Part shown: positions 36,060 to 47,428 of the stretch, in pieces | How the letters are laid out: the number at the start of each line of letters is the position of its first letter | Position numbering within the stretch: position 1 is the stretch's first letter | NCBI RefSeq assembly: GCF_000220835.1 | Contig: NZ_GL985606.1 | Coordinates: 2,543,304-2,601,595, forward strand | Length of the DNA stretch: 58,292 nt | Reading direction: 5' to 3' | DNA from: Actinomyces sp. oral taxon 448 str. F0400 | Lineage (GTDB): Bacteria; Actinomycetota; Actinomycetes; Actinomycetales; Actinomycetaceae | The notes under the pieces: generated by a model | Seen by the model: only the letters and a program-made list of their open reading frames with translations | Database searches by the model: none | What the model was told of the DNA's origin: nothing | Translations under genes and position numbers: made by a program

Positions 36060-38231
36060 TCACTGCCCGATGCTCATGGCCCTCTTGATGCGGGAGGCGA
36101 TCTCAGGCCCCATCGTGCGCGAATAGGTGGCCGAGACGTGGTTGTCGTCGATGTAGACGAATACGTCGCCGATGATCGTTCCGCATGTGCCGTCGGGGCA
36201 CAGCATGTCGCTGACGTCGATCTCATGGAAGTTGGGGATCGCCCCCAGGGACTCCGCGGGATCATTGTCGGCCATGGCCCCGTTCTTGGGGAACAGACAC
36301 CCGCCGACCAGGGTCTGGGGACCGACGGCGCTGGCGCACTCATACAGGCTCTGGTTCGAACGCGGATTGTCGCGCAGGCCGATAACCGTGATGCCCTCAT
36401 TGGTGAGCCGCTCCACGAGCTCGGTGATTCCGGGACGCAGCACCTCGGCCGGGGAGTCCTCCGCCGTGACCGTCGTCTGGAGCAGGACGACGTCCGGCGG
36501 GTTCGCCTCGATCTGCGCCAGAGCAGCGCGGTTGCGCTTCTGGCAGTCGTTCTTGTAGTAGCCGTCCGGGGCGAAGGGGCAGGCCCCTTTGAGGTAGGCC
36601 GTGACATCCCAGTCCTCCTCGTTGAGCAGGCGCAGCGTCGGGACAGCGTTCTGAGCGATGTGGGAGTCCCCCACGACGACGGCCCGCACTCCCTGGCCGG
36701 AGGCGGACGGAAGACGTCGGCATGTGGAATTCTCCGACTCGACGAGCGCGGCCACCGCGGCATCGCACCTGGTATCCGACAGGTCCGCCCACTCGGTGTC
36801 CACCGTCAACGGCCCCGGCACCGGGGGCGACGTCCAGTCGGAGGCCTGCCCGTTGGTCAGGGCGAGCGCGCCCGGATGCTCGGGATCGACACCCACTTGG
36901 ACCGCCTGCGAGATCTCCGCACGACGCTGGTAGGCGATGGCGGCTCCGGCCACGCCCAACGGGAGAGCCCCGGCCACGAGGCTCACGATCACCATCACCG
37001 CCTGCGCGCGCAGACCGCGGCCCGAGCGCGGGAGCACCTGGGCCGGCCGGTCCACGCACCGCGTCATCACCGCAGCCACCGCCAGGGCGACGGCGATGGC
37101 GGCGACCCCGGACTCCAGGTCGAGCCGGTCCCGGTGCGTCGCGGCCAGGTACAGGACGAGTAGCGGCCAGTGCACCAGGTAGACGGCGTAGGAGCGATCG
37201 CCGAGCGCGACCAGGGGGCGTCGGGACAGCAGACGCGAGACGGTGCCGAGTCGCGGCGGGGTGTCGCACAGGAGGATCGCCGCCACCGCCAGCATGGGCA
37301 CCGCAGCCACGGGACCCGGGTAGGCGCCGATGCTCACCAGGCAGAAGAGCACGAGGACGCCCAGGCCCAGGCACGACCCCAACCATCGCACGTAGACGTT
37401 GCGCGGCCGCAGACGCGGTGCGGCCGCGGCGATCGCCGATCCGAGAGCGAACTCCCAGATCCGGGCGCGGGTGTCGAAGTAGACCGAGCCATCGGTCGGC
37501 GCCGAAGTGACCAACCAGGTCAGCGAGGCCACCGCCAGAACCGCGAAGGCCATCGTCACCACGCGACGCACCGACCGGCGGGTACGCGAGGCGATCACCG
37601 CGCACACCGCCATGAGGACCGGCCACAGCAGGAAGACCTGCCCCTGCATCGACATGGACCACAGGTGCTGCAGCGGTGAGGAGGCCGCGTGGTTGTCCGC
37701 GAAGTAGTCGGCGCTGACCGCCGCCAGACGCCAGTTCTGCCAGTAAGTCACCGAGGCGGCGCCCTGGACGAGCACCTCGATCCACTGGTTGCGGGGCAGA
37801 ATGAGCAGCGAGGCGGTCACCGTGATCACGACGGTGACCACCAGCGGCGGCATGAGGCGCTTGAAGGTGTGCAGCCAGCGCTCGACGAACCAGGGCGTGC
37901 GCCCGGCCTCGGCCCGGCGCACGAAGGCCCCCGTCATGAGATAGGCCGAGATCATGATGAACGCGTCCACGCCGATCGGCGAACCGATCTTCCAGGCATG
38001 GAAGCCCAGCACCTGGATCATGCAGACGGCGCGCAGACCCTGAATGTCCAGGCGCCGACGACGCCCCGAAGGGCGCGGCCGACGGGCGGCCTCCCGCCAG
38101 GTCCTGGTCAGTCCGCGCGGACCCGCCGCGCGTCCCTCGCCCGCGGCGGCCCTCCGCGGATGCGAGATCCCCCGCGGGCGAGGAGAGACCTGCTTCTCGC
38201 CGACCTGCGGACGCTCAGTCGTGACGGACAT
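36060..38231 (-). CDS. OafA/YrhL-type O-acyltransferase with SGNH domain
   Basis: An integral membrane acyltransferase of about 723 residues that probably O-acetylates an exported glycan. A basic N-terminus of about 60 residues is followed by the acyltransferase 3 membrane domain (about 65-430) with LDIQGLRAVCMIQVLGFHAW and GVDAFIMISAYLMTGAF, then LGDRSYAVYLVHWPLLVLYL. The C-terminal extracytoplasmic SGNH-like domain (about 510-720) has block I VVVGDSHIAQ and block V YIDDNHVSATYS, with candidate Ser, Asp and His. Start is ATG 38231; the open frame to 38327 is Arg-rich and rejected. It lies 164 bases after the ABC exporter gene on the same strand. Confidence 0.92.
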   Translation of the reverse strand: MSVTTERPQVGEKQVSPRPRGISHPRRAAAGEGRAAGPRGLTRTWREAARRPRPSGRRRRLDIQGLRAVCMIQVLGFHAWKIGSPIGVDAFIMISAYLMTGAFVRRAEAGRTPWFVERWLHTFKRLMPPLVVTVVITVTASLLILPRNQWIEVLVQGAASVTYWQNWRLAAVSADYFADNHAASSPLQHLWSMSMQGQVFLLWPVLMAVCAVIASRTRRSVRRVVTMAFAVLAVASLTWLVTSAPTDGSVYFDTRARIWEFALGSAIAAAAPRLRPRNVYVRWLGSCLGLGVLVLFCLVSIGAYPGPVAAVPMLAVAAILLCDTPPRLGTVSRLLSRRPLVALGDRSYAVYLVHWPLLVLYLAATHRDRLDLESGVAAIAVALAVAAVMTRCVDRPAQVLPRSGRGLRAQAVMVIVSLVAGALPLGVAGAAIAYQRRAEISQAVQVGVDPEHPGALALTNGQASDWTSPPVPGPLTVDTEWADLSDTRCDAAVAALVESENSTCRRLPSASGQGVRAVVVGDSHIAQNAVPTLRLLNEEDWDVTAYLKGACPFAPDGYYKNDCQKRNRAALAQIEANPPDVVLLQTTVTAEDSPAEVLRPGITELVERLTNEGITVIGLRDNPRSNQSLYECASAVGPQTLVGGCLFPKNGAMADNDPAESLGAIPNFHEIDVSDMLCPDGTCGTIIGDVFVYIDDNHVSATYSRTMGPEIASRIKRAMSIGQ

Positions 38232-38395
38232 GATGATCCTCACGCGCAGCGACGGACGGCGAGCCCTGCGACCGGGCGGCCTCGGCCGCCAGGGGCGAAA
38301 GACGGGGCGGAAGCATCCGGATCGCACGGTTCCTGCGCAGCTCGGTCGGGATCACGGACGGACGCCCCGCGGGATCGACGGTGAGCACGAGTCGC

Positions 38396-39121
38396 TCACT
38401 CCCCGCGCATACGGTGCACGACGTCCTTCGAGGGGCCGTCAGCGACCTTGACGCCCTTCTCCAGGAGCACGCCGCGCTCGCACAGGTCTGAGACCATGTC
38501 GAGGTCGTGGCTGACGATGACCAGGGTCTTGCCCTGGTCCGACAGGCCCCGGATCTCCCCCAGGCACTTGCGCTGGAAGGGCTCGTCCCCCACGGCGAGG
38601 ATCTCGTCGATGAGGAAGACCTCCGGGTCGGAGTGCACGGCCACGGCGAAGGCCAGACGCAGGAACATACCCGAGGAGTAGAACTTGACCTCAGTCTCCA
38701 TGAAGTCCGGGATTTCCGCGAAGTCGACGATCGAATCGTAGGCGTCCTCGATCTGCTTCTCGGTCATTCCCAGGATGGCGCCGTTGAGGAAGACATTCTC
38801 CCGGCCGGTCAGGTCCGGATGGAAGCCGGCCCCGACCTCGATGAGACCCGCGACCCGACCGCGGGTGCGGACCCGGCCGCCGTCAGGGCGCAGCACCCCG
38901 GAGATGAGCTTGAGCAGGGTGGACTTACCCGAGCCATTGAAGCCCAGCAGGGCGATGGTCTCGCCCTGGTGAACGTCGAAAGTGACGTCGTCCAGGGCCT
39001 TGAAGGTGTTGATGCCCAGGTCCTGCCGGCGCACGGCGGCGACGGCGAGCTCCTTGAGCGAGCGGCGGTGGCGCAGAGTGAACTGCTTGGTCACCCCGGC
39101 GATCTCGATGCGTGGGTCCAT
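38396..39121 (-). CDS. Polysaccharide ABC exporter ATPase (Wzt-type)
   Basis: An ABC ATPase of 241 residues. It has Walker A LLGFNGSGKSTLLKLISGVL, the family-specific GRVAGLIEVGAGFHPDLTGR, the signature KFYSSGMFLRLAFAVAV, and Walker B VFLIDEILAVGDEPF. These are features of polysaccharide/teichoic acid exporter ATPases (Wzt/TagH/RfbE). No C-terminal glycan-binding domain is present, so length or end-cap sensing as in some O-antigen systems is not expected. The stop of the permease gene and this start overlap as TGATG. Confidence 0.95.
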   Translation of the reverse strand: MDPRIEIAGVTKQFTLRHRRSLKELAVAAVRRQDLGINTFKALDDVTFDVHQGETIALLGFNGSGKSTLLKLISGVLRPDGGRVRTRGRVAGLIEVGAGFHPDLTGRENVFLNGAILGMTEKQIEDAYDSIVDFAEIPDFMETEVKFYSSGMFLRLAFAVAVHSDPEVFLIDEILAVGDEPFQRKCLGEIRGLSDQGKTLVIVSHDLDMVSDLCERGVLLEKGVKVADGPSKDVVHRMRGE

Positions 39122-39986
39122 CACAGCTCCTGCGCGAACTTGCCCTCGGTGCGTTTGAAGGCGATCTGTCCCAGGGCCAGGACGACCAGCGCCCCGACCA
39201 GGCCGATGAGGGTGAGCACGGGCAGGGAGCCCAGGACCTGGACGTACTGACCGGAGGCGGTGGACCAGAAGCCGTAGTGGAACAGCTCGACGGCCACGGT
39301 CACCGGATTGGTCTGGTAAAGGTGCCACGCCCAGCGCGGGACGACCTCCTCGACGGCGGCCGCCGGGTAGAGCACGGGCGAGACCCATGTGGCCACCATG
39401 AGGATGAGGTCGACCAGGTTCTCCGCGTCCCGGAAGAAGACGTTGAGGCACCCGAAGATGAGCCCCAGTCCCAGGGCCGCCACGGTCACGATGATGAACC
39501 CTGCCGCGATGGCCGCCAGACCCTCCGGAGTCGGCCTCCAACCGTAGTAGAGGGAGCCCACGAGGAGCACGAGCAGCTGGGGGAAGAAATGCACGATGGC
39601 CACGTAAACGCTGGCCACGGGGAACATCTCGCGCGGCAGGAAGATCTTCTTGATCAGGGCCGCGTTCCAGATGAGAGTGCGCGTCGCATTGCCCATCACC
39701 TCCGAGAAGTAGGTGATGACGACCATCCCGGAGAAGAGGTAGATCGGATAGGCCGGCAGCGTCTTATTGAGTCTGAGGAAGACGCCCATCGCCAGGAAGT
39801 AGACGATGAATTGGACGGCCGGCTTGATGTAGGACCAGGCCATGCCCAGCACGGACCCGTGATAGCGGACCCGGAGCTCCTTCTTGACGATCAGCGACAG
39901 CAGGAAGCGCTGCCGGAAGACGTCGAACAGCCCCTTGGAGTGGCCGGGGACGATCAGCTCGTCGCTCCCGGCCGTGACGGCCTGAG

Positions 39987-39990
<4 letters not shown>
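39121..39990 (-). CDS. Polysaccharide ABC exporter permease (Wzm-type)
   Basis: An ABC-2 type permease of 289 residues with six hydrophobic segments. KKELRVRYHGSVLGMAWSYI is the standard entry motif of polysaccharide exporters, and FLPREMFPVASVYVAIVHFF and LLFGCLNVFFRDAEN-like segments follow. GTG 39990 was chosen because it overlaps the galactofuranosyltransferase stop (GTGA); the open frame upstream is Arg-rich. With the ATPase it exports a complete polyprenyl-linked glycan. Confidence 0.94.
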
Positions 39991-43339
<3,349 letters not shown>

Positions 43340-43350
43340 TCATCACCTGA

Positions 43351-43356
43351 TAATGT
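43351..43356 (+). promoter_or_regulatory. Candidate -10 box of a leaderless transcript
   Basis: TAATGT lies eight bases before GTG 43365. The paralogous gene at 45417 has TAGGCT at exactly the same distance before its GTG-TGG start, which supports both the promoter and the choice of start. Confidence 0.45.
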
Positions 43357-43364
43357 GGCGATTC

Positions 43365-45335
43365 GTGTGGATATCACTCGTTCCCCTGATCGTGACGGTC
43401 TGCGGGCTCCTCATCCTGCCGGGTCTGCTGACCACCGCGGCGTCGGGCCTGCCGCTGCGCACGGCCGCGCCGCTAGCGCCCGCCGCGTCCGTCGCGATCA
43501 TCGCCGGCGCGGGCGTGGTGGCGCCACTGGTCCGCGTGCCCTGGGGCGTCCCCCTCGTGGCGGCCCTCACCGCGATCCTCACGCTCGCCGCCGCTCTCGC
43601 GCGTCTGATCGTCTCCCGCGTCCGCGCCCGTCGCGCGGGGTCGGCGGACGGTGCCGCGACGCGGGCGCCGACCTCTCGCCCATCGCGCGCCGACGTCCTG
43701 ACCGGCCTGGTGCTGCTGGGATTCTCGGCCCTAATCATGACATGGCTGGTGGCGCGCGAGCTCAACACCCCCGACGCCATCTCCCAGACCTTCGACGCCG
43801 TGTTCCATCTCAACGCCGTCGAGTGGATCCTGCGGACCGGCAACGCATCCTCCATCAAGTGCCACCTGGAGTCCCCCGAGGGGGGCGTCTACCCCATGGG
43901 CTGGCACACGCTAGTGGCGCTGACTATGAAGGTCGCGCACTCGACCAGCATCCCGCTGGCGACCAACGCCACCACGATCGCCGTATCGGCTCTCGTGTGG
44001 CCGGGCGGATGCCTGGCCCTGGCCAGTCGGCTCTTCAACGGGCGCCGGCTCGCCATGATCGCCACGGCCCTCCTGTGCACGGCGACGGCGTCCTTCCCCC
44101 TGCTGGTGATCAGCTTCGGCGTGCTCTACCCCAACTTCCTGGCCCTGGCCCTGCTGCCGGGGATGATCGCGAGCCTGCTGGACCTCTTCCCCGCCCACGA
44201 CGAGCCGTCCGCGCCGCCGCTGCTCATCCCGGCGCTGGTCCTGGCCGTCGCGGGTCTGGGACTGGCCCAGCCCAACGCCATCGTCACCTTCCTCATCACC
44301 CTGATCATCCTCATGGGCGCGTGGATCATGCGCGCCGTCAACGGCGCCAAACGCGGCGGACCCGCCCGTCAGATCCGCACGCGCATCATCGTCTGCGCCA
44401 TCACGACGCTCGCGACGGTCGGGGTGTGGATCGGGGTGCGACCCCCGCAGCGTTCGGCCACGTGGGGGCCCAACAACGTCATGAGCGCGGTTATCGGCGA
44501 GATCCTCACCTCCACTCCCCAAGGGCTGCCCATCGCCTGGGTGGTGGCCGTCCCCGCGATCGTCGGCGCCGTCGCCGCCTGGAGGCGGCGACGGCTGCGG
44601 TGGCTCGTCATCTTCCACGCCGTCGGCTGCCTCCTCTACCTCGCGTCCAAGACGATGCCCATGGGGGATCTGCGCTACTACGTGGTGGGCACCTGGTACT
44701 CCGACACCAACCGGCTCGCGGCCCTCATCCCCCTGGGAGCGATACCGCTGGCGGCGCTGGGCACCTGCGTCATCGCGGATCGGGCCGCGCAGCGCCTGAC
44801 GACCCTGCGGCTGCACGAGCCCGGCGCGCGCAGACGGATCGCCTACGCCGTCCTCGTGGCGAACCTCGTCCTCCTGGGTCCCGCGAGTACGGCGACCTCC
44901 CAGGCCCTGCACAAGCTCGAGGCCCCGTACACGATGAACGCCGGCTCTGAGCTGCTCACGCCCGACGAGCTGGGACTGATCAGGATGCTCCCGGGGCTGG
45001 TGGGCGAGGACGACACCGTCGCCATCGACCCGTCCACCGGCGCCGCCCTGGCCTACTCCCTGGCGGGAACCAGCACCACGATCAAGCACATCTTCTACCA
45101 CGACACGCCGGACCTGGAGGTCGTCGACAAGAAGCTCCGTCTGGCCGGGAAGGACCCGCAGGTGTGCGAGGCCGTCAACAATCTCGGCATCCGCTACGTC
45201 CTTTACTTCCCGGGGCGGACCCTGCACAACAGGCGTCCGTTCAGCGGGTTCGTGAACCTGCCCACCGCCGGGGGCTTCGAACTCGTCGCCCAGTACGGGC
45301 GGGCGGCCCTCTACCGCGTCACTGCCTGCGGGTGA
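43365..45335 (+). CDS. DUF6541 family polytopic membrane protein (copy 1)
   Basis: A protein of about 656 residues with some 12-14 hydrophobic segments and an extracytoplasmic C-terminal part. It shares a diagnostic loop (NTPDAISQTFDAVFHLNAVE, continuing WILRTGNASS) with the next gene, and the end GRAALYRVTACG with both paralogs. DUF6541 proteins look like GT-C-type glycosyltransferases or polymerases, with conserved Asp in the first large outer loop; no activity is proven. GTG 43365 is preferred over ATG 43353 because the paralog starts with the same GTG-TGG pattern after the same spacing. It is divergent from glf. Confidence 0.85.
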   Translation: MWISLVPLIVTVCGLLILPGLLTTAASGLPLRTAAPLAPAASVAIIAGAGVVAPLVRVPWGVPLVAALTAILTLAAALARLIVSRVRARRAGSADGAATRAPTSRPSRADVLTGLVLLGFSALIMTWLVARELNTPDAISQTFDAVFHLNAVEWILRTGNASSIKCHLESPEGGVYPMGWHTLVALTMKVAHSTSIPLATNATTIAVSALVWPGGCLALASRLFNGRRLAMIATALLCTATASFPLLVISFGVLYPNFLALALLPGMIASLLDLFPAHDEPSAPPLLIPALVLAVAGLGLAQPNAIVTFLITLIILMGAWIMRAVNGAKRGGPARQIRTRIIVCAITTLATVGVWIGVRPPQRSATWGPNNVMSAVIGEILTSTPQGLPIAWVVAVPAIVGAVAAWRRRRLRWLVIFHAVGCLLYLASKTMPMGDLRYYVVGTWYSDTNRLAALIPLGAIPLAALGTCVIADRAAQRLTTLRLHEPGARRRIAYAVLVANLVLLGPASTATSQALHKLEAPYTMNAGSELLTPDELGLIRMLPGLVGEDDTVAIDPSTGAALAYSLAGTSTTIKHIFYHDTPDLEVVDKKLRLAGKDPQVCEAVNNLGIRYVLYFPGRTLHNRRPFSGFVNLPTAGGFELVAQYGRAALYRVTACG

Positions 45336-45402
45336 TGCGAGCGGCGGAGCGCTCGAGCGGCGCCCCGCCGCGAGGCTGGGCCGTCCGCACCGCACGCGCG
45401 GG

Positions 45403-45408
45403 TAGGCT
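45403..45408 (+). promoter_or_regulatory. Candidate -10 box of a leaderless transcript
   Basis: TAGGCT lies eight bases upstream of GTG 45417, with no ribosome binding site in between, matching the arrangement of the paralogous gene at 43365. Confidence 0.4.
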
Positions 45409-45416
45409 CTGCCCCC

Positions 45417-47378
45417 GTGTGGTCCTCTCTCATCCCGGTCCTCCTCGCGGCGACAGCGCTGCTGTTCATCCCGGGCGCTCTCCTCGCCGCCGCCGCAGGG
45501 CTGCGGGTGCCCCTCATCGTCGGGCTGGCGCCAGCGCTCTCCGTGGCCGTCATCGCCGGGACCGGGGTCGTCGCGCCCATGCTCGGAATCTCCTGGGGCC
45601 CCGTCCCGATCGCGGCGGCGGTCGTGCTCCTGGCCGGCGCGGCCCTGGCGGCCAGACTCCTGGCCGCCAGACGGCACCCCGAGGACGGCGGACCGTGGGC
45701 ACGGCCCCGGCTCCAGCCCGCCGCCATCGCCGCCTGGTGCATCTCATGGCCCCTGTCCGCCGTCCTGACCGCGCTGACCATTGGACGCATCCTGAACACG
45801 CCCGACGCGATCTCGCAGACCTTCGACGCGGTCTTCCACCTCAACGCCGTCGAATGGATCCTGCGGACGGGCAACGCCTCCTCCCTGCACTTCCTCTTGG
45901 AGGCCCCGAGCGGAAGCGTCTACCCGGTCGGGTGGCACACACTGGTCGCCCTGGTCATGAGGGTGTGCGGGGCGAGCGACGTGCCCGCGGCCGTCAATGC
46001 GACGGTGTTCGCCGCAGGCGGTCTCGTATGGACCTCCGGCTGCCTGACGCTGGCCCATGTCCTGTTCCGTGCCCGCCCCCTCGCCCTGCTGACGGCCGCC
46101 GCCCTGGCCGGCGGCTTCGTCGCCTTCCCCTTCAACCTCCTGTCCTGGGGCGTCCTCTACTCCAACTACCTCGCCATCTGCCTGCTCCCCTCACTGCTGG
46201 CCGCAGCCCGCGAACTGGTGCCGTCCGGCGCCGGCGGCCGGCGGACCGGTCTGCTCCTGCCCGCCGGAATCATCGCCGCGGGAGGTGCCGGGCTGGCCCA
46301 GCCGAACGCCGTCGTCACCCTGCTGATCGCCCTCGTCATCCTGAGCGCGGGAAGACTCATCGCAACCGTGCGCACTCCGCCCGACGAGCGCCCCGTAAAC
46401 GCCGTCCGCCGATGCGGTCTCACCACGGGCGGGATGCTCCTCGTCTTCGTCATCACGTGGTTCGCCATGCGGCCGCCCCGCGGAGCCGCCACCTGGGGCC
46501 CGAGCTATGCGACCAGCGGCGCCGTCGGCGAGGCCGTGACCAGCACGCCCGTGCAATTCTCCGTCATCTGGGTGCCGGCCCTCCTGGCCCTCCTCGGCTT
46601 CGTCGTCGCCCTGCGCGTCGCCCGGTACAGATGGTTGGCGGTGCTTCATCTGAGCACGTGCGCCCTCTACGTCGTGGCCCGGTCCACCCCGACGGGCGAC
46701 CTGCGTCACTTCCTGACCGGTATCTGGTACACCGACGCCAGCCGCCTGGCCGCCCTGCTCCCGCTGACGGGGGTGCCGCTGGCCGTGCTCGGCGCGGAGG
46801 CGATCGCCCGATGGGGGCGCGAGCGCCTCACTTCGATCGATCGTCTCCGCGCCTCCTCGCAGCAGCCGTGGGCGCGGTGGGCCGCCTACCCCGTCATCGT
46901 CCTCATCCTGGCCCTGACCGGACCGCTGTCAGGAGCGATGTCGGCCTGCGTCAAACCCATGGAGCGGGCCTATCTGATCGCCGCCGACTCCCCGTCGCTC
47001 ACGCCCGACGAGCGCGCCCTGATCGACGAGCTGCCGTCCCTGATCGGCGACGACGCGGTAGTGGCCGTCGACCCCGCATCCGGTGCGGCGCTCGCCTACG
47101 CGCTCTCCGGCACCGACACGACCATCAAGCACCTCTTCCACCGCGACGACACCGACCTCGACATCGTCCAGGCCAAGCTCAACCGGGCGGAGACGGACCC
47201 GGCGGTCTGCCCGGCGCTGGCCGACCTCGGCGCCGACTACGCGCTCTACTTCCCGGGCAAATCGATCTCCGATGTGAGGCCCTACCCCGGATTCGCCTCC
47301 CTGAATACCGCCCCCGGCTTCGAGCTCGTCGCCAACCAGGGGCGGGCGGCCCTCTACCGCATCACCGCCTGCGGGTAG
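45417..47378 (+). CDS. DUF6541 family polytopic membrane protein (copy 2)
   Basis: A paralog of the preceding gene, 653 residues, with the same plan of many membrane helices followed by an outer C-terminal region. The loop NTPDAISQTFDAVFHLNAVE is identical in both proteins although many codons differ at the third base, so selection on the protein rather than recent duplication keeps it. Near the C-terminus VAVDPASGAALAYALSGTDT and DYALYFPGKS are shared with copy 1. The start is GTG 45417 with no ribosome binding site and a TAGGCT box eight bases upstream. The substrate is unknown; a role in making or extending a glycan outside the membrane is inferred from neighbours. Confidence 0.87.
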   Translation: MWSSLIPVLLAATALLFIPGALLAAAAGLRVPLIVGLAPALSVAVIAGTGVVAPMLGISWGPVPIAAAVVLLAGAALAARLLAARRHPEDGGPWARPRLQPAAIAAWCISWPLSAVLTALTIGRILNTPDAISQTFDAVFHLNAVEWILRTGNASSLHFLLEAPSGSVYPVGWHTLVALVMRVCGASDVPAAVNATVFAAGGLVWTSGCLTLAHVLFRARPLALLTAAALAGGFVAFPFNLLSWGVLYSNYLAICLLPSLLAAARELVPSGAGGRRTGLLLPAGIIAAGGAGLAQPNAVVTLLIALVILSAGRLIATVRTPPDERPVNAVRRCGLTTGGMLLVFVITWFAMRPPRGAATWGPSYATSGAVGEAVTSTPVQFSVIWVPALLALLGFVVALRVARYRWLAVLHLSTCALYVVARSTPTGDLRHFLTGIWYTDASRLAALLPLTGVPLAVLGAEAIARWGRERLTSIDRLRASSQQPWARWAAYPVIVLILALTGPLSGAMSACVKPMERAYLIAADSPSLTPDERALIDELPSLIGDDAVVAVDPASGAALAYALSGTDTTIKHLFHRDDTDLDIVQAKLNRAETDPAVCPALADLGADYALYFPGKSISDVRPYPGFASLNTAPGFELVANQGRAALYRITACG

Positions 47379-47390
47379 GTCCCGCGGCCC

Positions 47391-47428
47391 GAGGCCGAGC
47401 GGGCACCGGCCTATCGGACGTCGGCCTC
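47391..47428. terminator. 8-bp stem-loop between convergent genes
   Basis: GAGGCCGA (47391-47398) pairs with TCGGCCTC (47421-47428) around a 22-base loop, overlapping the stop of the minus-strand gene. It may act as a bidirectional terminator for the two convergent genes; no T-tract is visible. Confidence 0.35.

Noticed and set aside
34758-37163. 801-codon plus-strand open frame
   Set aside because: It is antisense to the secreted hydrolase and the acyltransferase, both with clear domains. Its translation is Gly/Arg/His/Asp-rich with no family motif, as expected for a shadow frame at high GC.
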